Shown here piece by piece: positions 49,377 through 58,606 of a stretch of 64,000 nt of DNA. Source of the DNA: Spirochaetaceae bacterium (lineage in GTDB: Bacteria > Spirochaetota > Spirochaetia > Treponematales > Treponemataceae); assembly GCA_017416145.1 (NCBI GenBank), contig JAFQDD010000003.1, positions 62,001-126,000 of the forward strand. Direction: 5' to 3'. The translations under genes and the position numbers were made by a program. The stretch's first letter is position 1, and every line of letters begins with the position of its first letter. Below the pieces are notes generated by a model. It searched no databases. It had not been told where the DNA came from and saw nothing but the letters and a program-made list of their open reading frames with translations.

Positions 49377-50543
49377 ATGAACTATAGAACATTTCCAAAA
49401 ATTGACGATTGTAAAATTTCTGCACTTGGTTTTGGGTTAATGAGACTTCCATTATTACCAAATTCCGAAGAAATTGACAAAGAAAAAACTAGAAATCTTG
49501 TAAAACTTGCTATTGATCAAGGCATTAACTATTTTGACACAGCTTATCCTTATCACGGTGGCAAAAGTGAAACTGTATTTGGGGAAATTGTAAAAGAAGA
49601 AAATCTTAGAGACAAAATCTACATTGCAGATAAAATGCCAGTTTGGTGCGTTGAAAAAGAAGAAGATTTTTATCGAATTTTAGATGAACAATTAATTAAA
49701 CTTCAAACTGACCATATTGATTTTTATCTTTTACACGCTATGAACGGAGAACGTTGGGAAAAAATTAAAAAACTTAACGGGTTAAAATTCTTAGAAAAAT
49801 CAAAGGCTGAAGGCAAAATCAAGCATATCGGATTTTCATTTCACGATACAATAGATGTTTTTAAAACAATTGTTGATGAATACGAAGATTTCGAGTTTTG
49901 TCAAATTCAGTTTAACTACATTGATGAAGATGGGGAAAAACGAGTTCACAATCCAGGTTGGCAAGGTTTGAAATACGCTGCAAAAAAAGAACTTGGCGTA
50001 ATAATTATGGAACCTCTTAGAGGAGGACTATTAGCAAACCCTCCAGTTGGAATCCGAGATATTTTTGCAGCAGCTGAAGTGCCAAGACTTCCAGTAGAAT
50101 GGGCTTTGCGATACATCTGGGAAAATCAAGAAGTTGTTACTGCCCTTTCTGGTATGAACGACGAAAATCAAATTATGGTGAACTGTGCTGTAGCTTCCAC
50201 TGCTTTTCCAAACTCTATGCCTTCTTCTCAAATGGAAGTTATAAAAAAAGCTCAAAATTGGTTTGACTCAAAAATGAAAGTTCCATGCACAGGTTGTAGA
50301 TATTGTGTACCTTGTCCAAAAGGTGTTTCTATTCCAGATATTTTTGAGCACTACAATACAGCTTCTATGCGTGGTTTGCTTGATGAAAGCGGGAAAACAT
50401 TTTTAAAAGATTATCACAATTGTGTGCAAAATAATCACGGAGCAAATCAATGCGTAAATTGTGGTGCTTGTGTAAAACAATGTCCACAACACATTGATAT
50501 TCCAGCAAAAATCCAAGAGGCTCACAACTCTCTTATGGGATAA
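49377..50543 (+). CDS. Aldo/keto reductase with C-terminal 4Fe-4S ferredoxin-like region
   Basis: 388 residues. TIM-barrel AKR with catalytic Asp/Tyr/Lys/His pattern (YFDTAYPYHGGKSE, DKMPVW, DFYLLHAM), then CTGCRYCVPCPKGVSIP and CVNCGACVKQCPQHIDIP, giving cysteines for iron-sulfur clusters. Such AKR-ferredoxin proteins occur in anaerobes; substrate unknown. Its last 11 bp overlap the convergent transporter gene. Confidence 0.9.
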   Translation: MNYRTFPKIDDCKISALGFGLMRLPLLPNSEEIDKEKTRNLVKLAIDQGINYFDTAYPYHGGKSETVFGEIVKEENLRDKIYIADKMPVWCVEKEEDFYRILDEQLIKLQTDHIDFYLLHAMNGERWEKIKKLNGLKFLEKSKAEGKIKHIGFSFHDTIDVFKTIVDEYEDFEFCQIQFNYIDEDGEKRVHNPGWQGLKYAAKKELGVIIMEPLRGGLLANPPVGIRDIFAAAEVPRLPVEWALRYIWENQEVVTALSGMNDENQIMVNCAVASTAFPNSMPSSQMEVIKKAQNWFDSKMKVPCTGCRYCVPCPKGVSIPDIFEHYNTASMRGLLDESGKTFLKDYHNCVQNNHGANQCVNCGACVKQCPQHIDIPAKIQEAHNSLMG

Positions 50544-51285
50544 AATTTTCCATTAGGATTTTGCAGAAAAAAATCACCAAAACAGAAATTATTATTGGAC
50601 GAAGGATTTTTGCGCCCTTGTTTGTAAAAAACTTTGCTCCAATATAATTTCCAGCAATACTAAAAAGTCCCGCAACAATTCCAAGATAAAATATTACCTT
50701 TCCATTTATAATATAAATAATTAGAGAAGTAATATTTGACGTTAAGTTGATAACTTTGGTTGTTCCAGCAGCTTCTTCTAATTTTACTCTTGCTATAGAT
50801 GTTAGAAAAATCAACAAAAAAGTTCCAGTGCCAGGTCCATAAAATCCATCATACATCCCAATAAAAAATGCAGAAATTAAGCACAAAATCAAAGTTTTGG
50901 TGTTTGAATAAGTTGGTTTTGGATTTTCAAAATTTTTTGATTTTAAAACGTAAAAGGCAATAACGGGCAAAATTATCAACATTATAATTATGAAAATTTT
51001 GTCAGAAATTACCAAAGCAAGATTTGCTCCAATACTTGCTCCAAGTAAGGTGAAAAAAACACAGGGAATTGCCCTTTTGTAGTTTATAAAACCGTTTTTG
51101 GCATATTTTAGCGTGGAAATAGTTGTTCCCATAGTGGAACTAAGTTTGTTTGTGGCGATTGCGTTATGAACTGGCAAACCTGCAAACAAATATGCTGGTA
51201 AGGAAATCAAACCTCCTCCACCAGCAATAGCATCAATAAATCCCGCTAAAAAAACTAAAGGGCAAATTATTAGATATTCAAGCAT
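50533..51285 (-). CDS. TSUP (TauE/SafE) family anion exporter
   Basis: 250 residues, eight or so helices. GFIDAIAGGGGLISLPAYL and the inverted-repeat partner GMYDGFYGPGTGTFLLIFL are the family hallmarks. Transports sulfur-containing or organic anions; substrate unreadable. Starts 3 bp after the LPP20-like gene, so it may be its downstream operon partner. Confidence 0.88.
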   Translation of the reverse strand: MLEYLIICPLVFLAGFIDAIAGGGGLISLPAYLFAGLPVHNAIATNKLSSTMGTTISTLKYAKNGFINYKRAIPCVFFTLLGASIGANLALVISDKIFIIIMLIILPVIAFYVLKSKNFENPKPTYSNTKTLILCLISAFFIGMYDGFYGPGTGTFLLIFLTSIARVKLEEAAGTTKVINLTSNITSLIIYIINGKVIFYLGIVAGLFSIAGNYIGAKFFTNKGAKILRPIIISVLVIFFCKILMENFIP

Positions 51286-51288
51286 AAA

Positions 51289-52317
51289 TTAAAACAGTGT
51301 ATCAACTTTTGTCTGAAATTCTTTTCGAATTTCGTTTTCAATTGTGCGAATAGCACGTTGTGTTGCTTCTGCTTCTGAAAGATGAGCTTCTCTTCCGCTA
51401 ATTGCAAATGGCAATACAATCTTATCTGTTTTGATTTCTGTTAGATTTGCATTTACAACAAAGCGAATATATTTGTTTTTAGTTTCTCCAGACATTTGCA
51501 AAGGTGTAAACGAAACATCTGCAATCAAAGTATAAGTTGAATCAGAATCTGATAATTCAGCAATTTTAATTCCGTATTCTGTGAAAATCTTTGAAAAAGC
51601 AGCTTCGATTCTTCCATCAACATCACCTTTTATATCAAATCCAATAACGATTTGTGAAAGACAACGACGAGCCAATTCTTCTACAGTTGCAGCATTTCCA
51701 TAATTTGGAAGTGAGATTTTGTAGAATTTTGGGTTGATTACTGCCAAAATATCTAAATAATAATCATTTTCTATAGCTAGTTCAGTTGCCTCAACTAAAG
51801 TCGAATATGAAGAAAATGTTCCCATTGATTTGTATGCGTCAACAATTTTTTCATCGATTACAGCATTTAACTCATTAATTTTTGATTTGTAGTGATTTCC
51901 AGCCTCTGTTCGATTTACTAAAGCAAGAGCATAATACTCTGTAGTTTTTCCTTTTTTTACTGGATAGACATCCTGAATATAAATACCTGAAATTACCAAA
52001 TCTGAATAAGTTTCTACATTATTGGAATAATCTTTTGCATTATCCCAACCTTTATCTGTTTGTGAAAAACTTTCTGTTGATAAAGTAGTGGATTTTACGT
52101 TTTGTTTGATAGTTTTGGTAATCGCAGCGATGGCAGCATTTTCAGCACTAACTCTATCTGCTCCATAACCTACAGCAGACAAATATTCTTCATCGCTATA
52201 AACTGATGTTGGAGATAAAATCCACTCAGGAGCATCGTTACTTGTTGAAGCACAAGAAAATGCTAACACCAAAATCATAATAATCGAAATTAATTCTAAA
52301 CTAACTATTTTACGCAT
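51289..52317 (-). CDS. LPP20-like lipoprotein
   Basis: 342 residues. Lipoprotein signal with lipobox AFSC near residue 22, then PEWILSP...YLSAVGYGADRVSAENAAIAA, the LPP20 signature region (P-W and AxxxAAxAA). Overlaps the 3' end of the upstream gene by 13 bp. Third member of an LpoB / COG3014 / LPP20-type lipoprotein set, thought to act at the cell envelope. Confidence 0.75.
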   Translation of the reverse strand: MRKIVSLELISIIMILVLAFSCASTSNDAPEWILSPTSVYSDEEYLSAVGYGADRVSAENAAIAAITKTIKQNVKSTTLSTESFSQTDKGWDNAKDYSNNVETYSDLVISGIYIQDVYPVKKGKTTEYYALALVNRTEAGNHYKSKINELNAVIDEKIVDAYKSMGTFSSYSTLVEATELAIENDYYLDILAVINPKFYKISLPNYGNAATVEELARRCLSQIVIGFDIKGDVDGRIEAAFSKIFTEYGIKIAELSDSDSTYTLIADVSFTPLQMSGETKNKYIRFVVNANLTEIKTDKIVLPFAISGREAHLSEAEATQRAIRTIENEIRKEFQTKVDTLF

Positions 52318-53612
52318 AAAGTCTCCACTAAATTTAATTTATTTTTTGAAACAATTACATTTTCAAAAACTTCACTTGATAAAAGGCGATTATGTTTATC
52401 AAGATATCTTACCTCAACAACATATTCTCCTTCTGGTAAGGTAATTCCACCAACATAGGCTTCTGCAGGGAAAAACTGAGAAGTTCGTAAATCCGCAGCT
52501 TCACTTGCAACTGTCCAAACTTTACTAGCCAACGCTAACAAAGCAAAAGTCGTTTCATTATCATCAGATGTTGCAGATAAAACATCAAAAGTTGTGGAAA
52601 CAGCTGTTTTGGACATGGAGCGAATAAAGGCTTTGGCATAAATCAAAGCTCGTTTTTGATTAAAAGTATCATAAGCAATATTTTCGATACTCTCTATTTT
52701 TTCCATTTTTTCCACATAGGATTCACCATTTTTCCCAAATACTAAGACACTTATACTATTAACTTGTGTTCCTCGTTTTTGCATTTCTGGAATAGAAATT
52801 TTAAAAGTAAATCCATTTTGATAAATATCTCCCATACTTTCTTCAAATTTTAATGGGGCAAAACCTGCAAAACTCATTATATTAAGTCTTGCCATATCCT
52901 TTGGAATAGAAAATTCTTCGTTTACGGCAAGGGGAATTTCAAAGGGATACAATGCGGCTTGAGTTTTAAAAGCTTCTGTGATTTTTTTTCTATCAACTTC
53001 TGCAGAATCCATTTGATTTCTTGAACGATATAAAATCATACTAAGATAACGTGCTAAAGCCGAATTGTTAAATTGTACTGACGCATCTAAGTTTCCTTCT
53101 GCATTTTCTTTTGCATAGGCTAATTCTTCTGAGTATTTTACAGAAAGAGATTTTTGCTTATTATCAAAACGGCGAATTTCTACGAAAGCATCTTCTATTT
53201 GCCCTAAATGGATGTAATTTAAAGCCATAAATAGATTTGAATATATGTCTTCGTATTCTTCTCCAGAATAATCTTGTGCGTTGTCATTTGTGAAAAAGGA
53301 ATTTATTCCTTGGGAAATACTTTTTGAATAATAGCTTTCGATTAAGCGTTCTGCGTTGCTTAATTTTGAATTTGATTCTTCATAATCACGATTATAGTGA
53401 GCTAACAATCCAGAATCCAATGAATACAATAATTCATCTTTATCTGTATAAATACTTTCTTTTTCAGCTTCAAGTTGTTGATATGCAAGATCATAATTTT
53501 TTGAACCTAGCTCGTTGTACACTGTAGAATAATCTCTTAAAGTTGTACAAGAAAAGAAAAACGTTGAGCTTAAAAATAAAATAAAAATCTTATGTAGCAA
53601 CTTGATTTTCAT
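52305..53612 (-). CDS. COG3014-like lipoprotein with helical repeats
   Basis: 435 residues from the ATG at 53612 (GAGAG upstream; a longer frame to 53672 would cover a hairpin). Lipobox FFFSC near residue 21. The N-terminal half is TPR-like (NELGSKNYDLAYQQLEAEK, ALNYIHLGQIEDAFVEIRRFD); the C-terminal half ends with a strand-rich domain (LPEGEYVVEVRYLD). Similar proteins are found next to LpoB and LPP20 lipoproteins, as here. Confidence 0.7.
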   Translation of the reverse strand: MKIKLLHKIFILFLSSTFFFSCTTLRDYSTVYNELGSKNYDLAYQQLEAEKESIYTDKDELLYSLDSGLLAHYNRDYEESNSKLSNAERLIESYYSKSISQGINSFFTNDNAQDYSGEEYEDIYSNLFMALNYIHLGQIEDAFVEIRRFDNKQKSLSVKYSEELAYAKENAEGNLDASVQFNNSALARYLSMILYRSRNQMDSAEVDRKKITEAFKTQAALYPFEIPLAVNEEFSIPKDMARLNIMSFAGFAPLKFEESMGDIYQNGFTFKISIPEMQKRGTQVNSISVLVFGKNGESYVEKMEKIESIENIAYDTFNQKRALIYAKAFIRSMSKTAVSTTFDVLSATSDDNETTFALLALASKVWTVASEAADLRTSQFFPAEAYVGGITLPEGEYVVEVRYLDKHNRLLSSEVFENVIVSKNKLNLVETLCVK

Positions 53613-53631
53613 ATCATACTCTCTCAAAAAT

Positions 53632-53672
53632 ATGGACTGTCTACAAAAAGCTTTTTTCACTAGACAGTCCAT
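53632..53672 (-). other. Strong intercistronic hairpin
   Basis: Perfect 12-bp stem ATGGACTGTCTA (53632-53643)/TAGACAGTCCAT (53661-53672). On the minus strand it is followed by ATATTTTTG, a weak U tract. It may partly terminate transcription or protect the upstream message. Confidence 0.75.
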
Positions 53673-53697
53673 TTCTTTAGATTTTTAATCTTTAGGT

Positions 53698-54303
53698 TTA
53701 TCCTCTAAAAGCAGATTTTGTAACCAATTTTTTGATTTCTGAGTTTTCACCCATCCAAAGTTTGCGGTTTGTTTCAATATCAATTAGTTCAGCATAAACA
53801 AAGTATGTGCGAACAGTTTTGTTATCGACCATATCTACGCTTGTTTTTACAGAACCAATTAGCATAAAATCGGCCCCGTACTCGTTTGCAAGACGTTTTG
53901 CTGTTTCTTCTGAAGCCCATTCTTGTTGTTCCATTCTTTCATCACGGATTTCTTGGCGTTCAGAGCTAGATGCAACAAAATCAACTTTTCCACTGTTAAT
54001 TAAAGCTGTTTCAAACTTTTTCACAATGATTGATGTGTCAATGTGCTCGTCTGTATCGTTTCTGAAAGTTCCTACGATTACAACTGGTAACATTCTGTTA
54101 TTGCGAATGTAGTTCTCGATTGCAGGAGCATTTACACATTCTTTTACAAGACTGTCTGCAACAATACGAATATCAGTATCGTTCCAGTATCCACTTAAAT
54201 CAATAGCAGTTTCTGCGTCAATTCTGTCTACTTTTACAGATTGACATCCAGTTAAAATCACCATTAAAACACAGGCAAAAACAACAAATAATTTTTTATT
54301 CAT
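53698..54303 (-). CDS. LpoB-like lipoprotein (penicillin-binding-protein activator type)
   Basis: 201 residues from ATG 54303, which has GGAGG upstream; the frame extends further but without support. Lipobox LTGC near 21. GYWNDTDIRIVADSLV, VGTFRNDTDEHID and the later GADFMLIGSVKT follow the LpoB/DUF family pattern. In enterobacteria LpoB activates PBP1b from the outer membrane; here a cell-wall role is inference, supported by murI, murE and ddl elsewhere in the window only loosely. Confidence 0.75.
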   Translation of the reverse strand: MNKKLFVVFACVLMVILTGCQSVKVDRIDAETAIDLSGYWNDTDIRIVADSLVKECVNAPAIENYIRNNRMLPVVIVGTFRNDTDEHIDTSIIVKKFETALINSGKVDFVASSSERQEIRDERMEQQEWASEETAKRLANEYGADFMLIGSVKTSVDMVDNKTVRTYFVYAELIDIETNRKLWMGENSEIKKLVTKSAFRG

Positions 54304-54345
54304 TTTACTTCCTCCGAAAAATAACAAATTCTTTGTTACCTTCTT

Positions 54346-55560
54346 TTATTCATTCATTAGCGTTGCCAAAACTTTAGCATCGTTAATTAAATTATTCAAA
54401 ATACAATATTCGTTTGGTTGGTGGGCTGTTTCGTCTAAAGTTCCCCAAACAGTTGCATCAAATCCAGCGATTCTAAGGTATGCACCAACGGTTCCGCCAC
54501 CAATTCCAATTGGATAAGCTTTTTTTCCATTTACAGTTTCTATGGCTTTTGCAAGTTTTTTCACAACTGGAGCTTCCACGCTTGTTGCAGGTGATTCTAC
54601 AGCTTGTGGCTCTGTATAAGTAATAGTTACACCGTATTTTGCTTCAACTTCGTCCATGCGTCGGCGAACTTCTTTACGAACTTCATCCAATTTGTAGCAA
54701 GGAAGAATACGACAATCCATACAGAAAACATCATCTCCTGGGATTGTGTTAATATTTGGCACATTTTCTTCTTTTTTGGTTGGTTGAAATGTGGAATGAT
54801 TTGGTTCAAACAAGTCATCAGTTTTTCCAAAAAAGTTTTCTAAATCATTTAATTTCATAGCAAGTTCACAGTTTGCCAAAAATGCGTTTGCACCCTCGTC
54901 TGGACGAGAACCGTGAGCTTGTTTTCCCTTTGTGGTAATACGCATCCAAAGAAGATTTTTTTCTGCAACTTCTAAAGTTACACCTTCTGAATCTCCTCCG
55001 TCTGGAATTACGATTAAATCTTCTTTTCTAAAAAGATTATGTTCACGAAGAAGATATGAAATTCCGTAATCAGAACCAACTTCTTCGTCTGCCACGAATA
55101 AAAGTTTTACAGTGTGGGCTGGTTTTTCTCCAGTTTGAAGATAAGCTAAGACTGCAAAGATTCCAGCCACAAGCCCTTGTTGATTGTCTTCTACTCCACG
55201 ACCATAGATTTTTCCGTCTTTGCGTTCAACTTTCCAAGGATCTGTTTCCCACATTGATAAGTCCCCTACTGGTACAACATCCATGTGAGCCATTACCCAA
55301 ATTGAGTAATCGTCGCTTTTTCCAGGAATTGTTGCAACTAAGTTTGGTCTTATGCCACTTTCAACTCGAGAATCAGGTGCGTCGTAGCGAGTTAAATCTG
55401 TAATTCCATGTTCTTTTAGCCATTTTTCGAGAGCTTCACATTTTTTTAACTCACCTTGACCTTCGCTTTCGGGAGCCATTGCTGGAATTGAAGTTAGCAA
55501 AGTTTCCAAAGCTACCATTTCTTCAAGATTGTTTTCGATATTTTTGTAAAGTTTTTCCAT
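54346..55560 (-). CDS. M20 family metallopeptidase
   Basis: 404 residues. Metal ligands are in VMAHMDVVP, GRGVEDNQQG, ADEEVGSDYG and PDGGDSEG, with the dimerisation insertion in the middle and TAHQPNEYC at the end. Related to dipeptidase/Sapep-type enzymes; likely takes up and cuts peptides or acylated amino acids. Precise substrate unknown. SD AAGGA. Confidence 0.85.
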   Translation of the reverse strand: MEKLYKNIENNLEEMVALETLLTSIPAMAPESEGQGELKKCEALEKWLKEHGITDLTRYDAPDSRVESGIRPNLVATIPGKSDDYSIWVMAHMDVVPVGDLSMWETDPWKVERKDGKIYGRGVEDNQQGLVAGIFAVLAYLQTGEKPAHTVKLLFVADEEVGSDYGISYLLREHNLFRKEDLIVIPDGGDSEGVTLEVAEKNLLWMRITTKGKQAHGSRPDEGANAFLANCELAMKLNDLENFFGKTDDLFEPNHSTFQPTKKEENVPNINTIPGDDVFCMDCRILPCYKLDEVRKEVRRRMDEVEAKYGVTITYTEPQAVESPATSVEAPVVKKLAKAIETVNGKKAYPIGIGGGTVGAYLRIAGFDATVWGTLDETAHQPNEYCILNNLINDAKVLATLMNE

Positions 55561-55624
55561 AAGTCATTCCTTAGTTGCAATTTATTTAACACTTAAATAA
55601 GTAAAATCTGTTACCTTTTTAAAA

Positions 55625-56599
55625 CTATTTTACGTATTTTTTGTAAACTTCCCACATTGAAGAAACTAGAGTTTCTGCATCTGAATGTTCTGTTTTCCAG
55701 CCGATTGTTTCTAATGCACGTTTTGATGTTGCGTATAAACAAGCTGGATCTCCAGGACGACGAGCTACATATTCTGCTGGGATTGGTTGACCTGTGATTT
55801 TTCTAGCTGCTTCTACAACTTCTGTTACAGATAGTCCTGATTCTGAACCTAGGTTTAGAGTTAAGCTTTTTTTGTTTTTTGCAATATATTCTAATGCCAA
55901 AACGTGAGCTCGAGCCAAGTCTGTAACATGTACGTAGTCACGGATACAAGTTCCGTCTGGAGTATCGTAGTCGTTTCCGAAGATTTTTAGTTCTTTTCTC
56001 ATACCAGCTGCTACTTCCATAATAACTGGAAGAAGGTTTGCAGGATTTTGTTCAAGACCGCAAAGAACACCGTCTACATCGTATCCTGCTGCATTGAAAT
56101 AGCGAAGTGAAGCATATTTTAAGCCCCGTAGTTTTTCATACCAAGCCATATAGCTTTCAATATCTAGTTTTGTAAATCCGTAGTAGTTTTCTGGATCTTT
56201 TGGATGATCTTCATCAATTGGAAGATATTTTGGACTTCCGAAAACTGCGGCAGAAGATGAGAAAACCATATTTAGACAGTTGTATTTTACAGCTGCGTTT
56301 AAGATATTTAGTGTTCCTGTAATATTATTTACAGAATATTTTTCTGGAGCAATCATAGATTCTCCGGCTGCTTTAAATGCTGCAAGGTGAACAAAAGCAT
56401 CAAACCCTTGTGCAAAAGCTGCTTCTAGTTGGCTTGGAATTAAAATATCACCGTGAATAAAACCATTTTCTTTGAATAAGTTTTGTCTTAGACCAGAAGA
56501 AAGGTTATCAAAAACTGTAACTTCGTGTCCGTTTTTGTTAAGTTCTTTTACAACGTGGCTTCCAATGTAACCAGCTCCACCAATAACTAATACTTTCAT
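55625..56599 (-). CDS. galE: UDP-glucose 4-epimerase
   Basis: 324 residues from the ATG at 56599, which has GGAGG 5 nt upstream (an in-frame TTG at 56611 would contain the SD). NAD-binding GGAGYIGSH at 7-15, catalytic SSAAVFG and YGFTK (YxxxK), and GTCIRDYVHV. Interconverts UDP-glucose and UDP-galactose; partner of galK in the Leloir pathway. Confidence 0.95.
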   Translation of the reverse strand: MKVLVIGGAGYIGSHVVKELNKNGHEVTVFDNLSSGLRQNLFKENGFIHGDILIPSQLEAAFAQGFDAFVHLAAFKAAGESMIAPEKYSVNNITGTLNILNAAVKYNCLNMVFSSSAAVFGSPKYLPIDEDHPKDPENYYGFTKLDIESYMAWYEKLRGLKYASLRYFNAAGYDVDGVLCGLEQNPANLLPVIMEVAAGMRKELKIFGNDYDTPDGTCIRDYVHVTDLARAHVLALEYIAKNKKSLTLNLGSESGLSVTEVVEAARKITGQPIPAEYVARRPGDPACLYATSKRALETIGWKTEHSDAETLVSSMWEVYKKYVK

Positions 56600-56644
56600 A
56601 GTACCCTCCAAAATATTTTCTTTTGTAACAAATTTTCTTGTAAA

Positions 56645-58603
56645 TTATTCTAGTTGCATAGAAATTTCTTCCCATTTTGCAGAAGTTTCTTCTATCAACT
56701 TTTCTGTTTTTTCTATTTCTTCCTGAATACTTTTGCTTTTTGCCCCGTCCGAATAAACTTCTGGCTTAGAAAGTTCTTCTTCTAGACCAGCTTTTTTTTC
56801 TTCCAAAGCAGCAATTTCTTCCATCAATCGTTGCTCTTCTTTTTCTAGTTTTCTACGCTCTGCTTTTAGACGCTTTTGCTCTTCGTAAGATTTTGCTCCC
56901 TGACTAACAACTTTTTGCTCAACAGGTTTTGAAACTGTGCTAACAAGATTTTCATCTTGATCTAAGCCCAAAGATTCTTTTTCCAGTTGTTCCATGTAAT
57001 ATTGGTAACTTCCAGGAAATTCTCTAAATTTACAAGGAGTTAGTTCTAAAACCCGAGTTGCAAGAGATTCTATGAATCCTCTGTCGTGGGAAACAAAGAT
57101 TACAGTTCCACCAAAATCCTTTAGAGCATTTAACAAAACGTCTTTTGAATGCATATCCAAGTGGTTTGTAGGTTCGTCTAAAATCAATAGATTTACTGGT
57201 TTTAGCAAAAGTCTAAGCAAAGCAAGGCGACTTTTTTCACCACCAGACAATACATCTACAGATTTGTAAACATCATCTCCACGGAACAAGAAAGCTCCAA
57301 GCATATCCCGCAATTTTGGAATCAATTCCAAAGGTGCTTCGGCTTCAAGCATTTCCAGCATTGACATAGAACCCTTCATAGATTCTGCGTTGTCTTGGGA
57401 AAAGTAACCAATAGAAACACCAGAACCCAATTTTAGGTTTCCAGAATACGCAGAATCTTCTCCAGCAATTATCCGAAGCAAAGTTGTTTTACCAGCACCG
57501 TTTTTTCCAGCCACCACAAGTCGGTCTCCGTTTTCTAGAACAAGGCCTAAATCTTTTAAAACTTGATGCTCTGTTTTATCAGCGTTGATGTAAGACTTGT
57601 TTATATTTTCTAGAGTTAGTACCAAGCGACCAGAATGAGGAGCTGGTGGAAAAGAAAAGCGGATTTTCTTTAGAGTTTCTGGAATCTCAATTTTTTCAGC
57701 TAGGATTTTATCAAGCATTTTTTGTCGTTCTTGGGCTTGGGCTGCTTTTGTAGCTTTGTATCCAAAACGGCGAATAAAATCCTCTAGCTTATTGATTTCC
57801 TCTTGTTGTTGCTCGTAGCGTTGCATCAAAGTTTCTAGTTCTACAGCACGGACTTTTTCGTAGTGAGTGTAATTTCCAGGATAGCGTTTCAAATCCCCAT
57901 TAAAAAGTTCGTAAACTTCGTTAATGGTAACATCTAAAAAATAGCGATCGTGGGAAACTAGCAAAAATCCACCAGAAAAATCGTGCAAAAACTTTTCAAG
58001 CCAATTACGAGCTTCAATATCAAGATAGTTTGTAGGCTCGTCTAAAAGAAGAATATCAGGTTTTTCTAGCAAAGCCTTTGCCAAAGCAATACGCATTTGC
58101 CATCCACCAGAAAATTCTTCTACAGACCGAGTCATATCTTCCTTGGAAAAACCAAGACCTTCTAGAGTTTGTCTGGCTAAAACTTCTCTTCTGTTCCAGC
58201 CAGATTCTTCAAGCCAAGCAATAATTTCGGCCTGTCTTTCTAGCAAAGGCAAGGAATTTCCATCTTTTGACATAGTAGCCAAAGAATCGCCTATTTGCTC
58301 CATTTCTTTTTGAAGTTCATATCCGTAATGAAAAGCACGGTCAACTTCTTCTAGCAAAGTACAACCTTTATGCACAATGCCAGATTGAGGCAAATATCCT
58401 ATGCGGCAATTTTTTGTAACTGCTCTGTCTCCAGAATCACATTCTATTAAACCAGCCATTACTTTCATCAAAGTAGACTTACCAGAACCATTTGCTCCAG
58501 TAAGAGCTGCCTTTGTGCCTTCTGAAAGGTTTACAGAAACTTCTTTTAATATATCTCTATCACCAAATGCCAGTGATACTTTTGAAAATTGAACAAAGGC
58601 CAA
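56645..58603 (-). CDS. ABC-F family ATPase (Uup/YdiF/EttA-like)
   Basis: 652 residues. Two ABC domains without membrane helices: GANGSGKST / LLLDEPTNYLD with EFSGGWQMR, and GKNGAGKTT / LILDEPTNHLD with LSGGEKSR; a linker between them (about 235-310) and a C-terminal coiled coil (about 570-650). Acts on ribosomes rather than transport; antibiotic resistance is not implied. Start is TTG with GGAG 6 nt upstream, 3 bp after the preceding gene. Confidence 0.93.
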   Translation of the reverse strand: MAFVQFSKVSLAFGDRDILKEVSVNLSEGTKAALTGANGSGKSTLMKVMAGLIECDSGDRAVTKNCRIGYLPQSGIVHKGCTLLEEVDRAFHYGYELQKEMEQIGDSLATMSKDGNSLPLLERQAEIIAWLEESGWNRREVLARQTLEGLGFSKEDMTRSVEEFSGGWQMRIALAKALLEKPDILLLDEPTNYLDIEARNWLEKFLHDFSGGFLLVSHDRYFLDVTINEVYELFNGDLKRYPGNYTHYEKVRAVELETLMQRYEQQQEEINKLEDFIRRFGYKATKAAQAQERQKMLDKILAEKIEIPETLKKIRFSFPPAPHSGRLVLTLENINKSYINADKTEHQVLKDLGLVLENGDRLVVAGKNGAGKTTLLRIIAGEDSAYSGNLKLGSGVSIGYFSQDNAESMKGSMSMLEMLEAEAPLELIPKLRDMLGAFLFRGDDVYKSVDVLSGGEKSRLALLRLLLKPVNLLILDEPTNHLDMHSKDVLLNALKDFGGTVIFVSHDRGFIESLATRVLELTPCKFREFPGSYQYYMEQLEKESLGLDQDENLVSTVSKPVEQKVVSQGAKSYEEQKRLKAERRKLEKEEQRLMEEIAALEEKKAGLEEELSKPEVYSDGAKSKSIQEEIEKTEKLIEETSAKWEEISMQLE

Positions 58604-58606
58604 AAC

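Noticed and set aside
56645-58603. ABC-F protein as an antibiotic resistance determinant
   Set aside because: The sequence shows only the general ABC-F layout; nothing places it in a resistance subfamily and the context is housekeeping.
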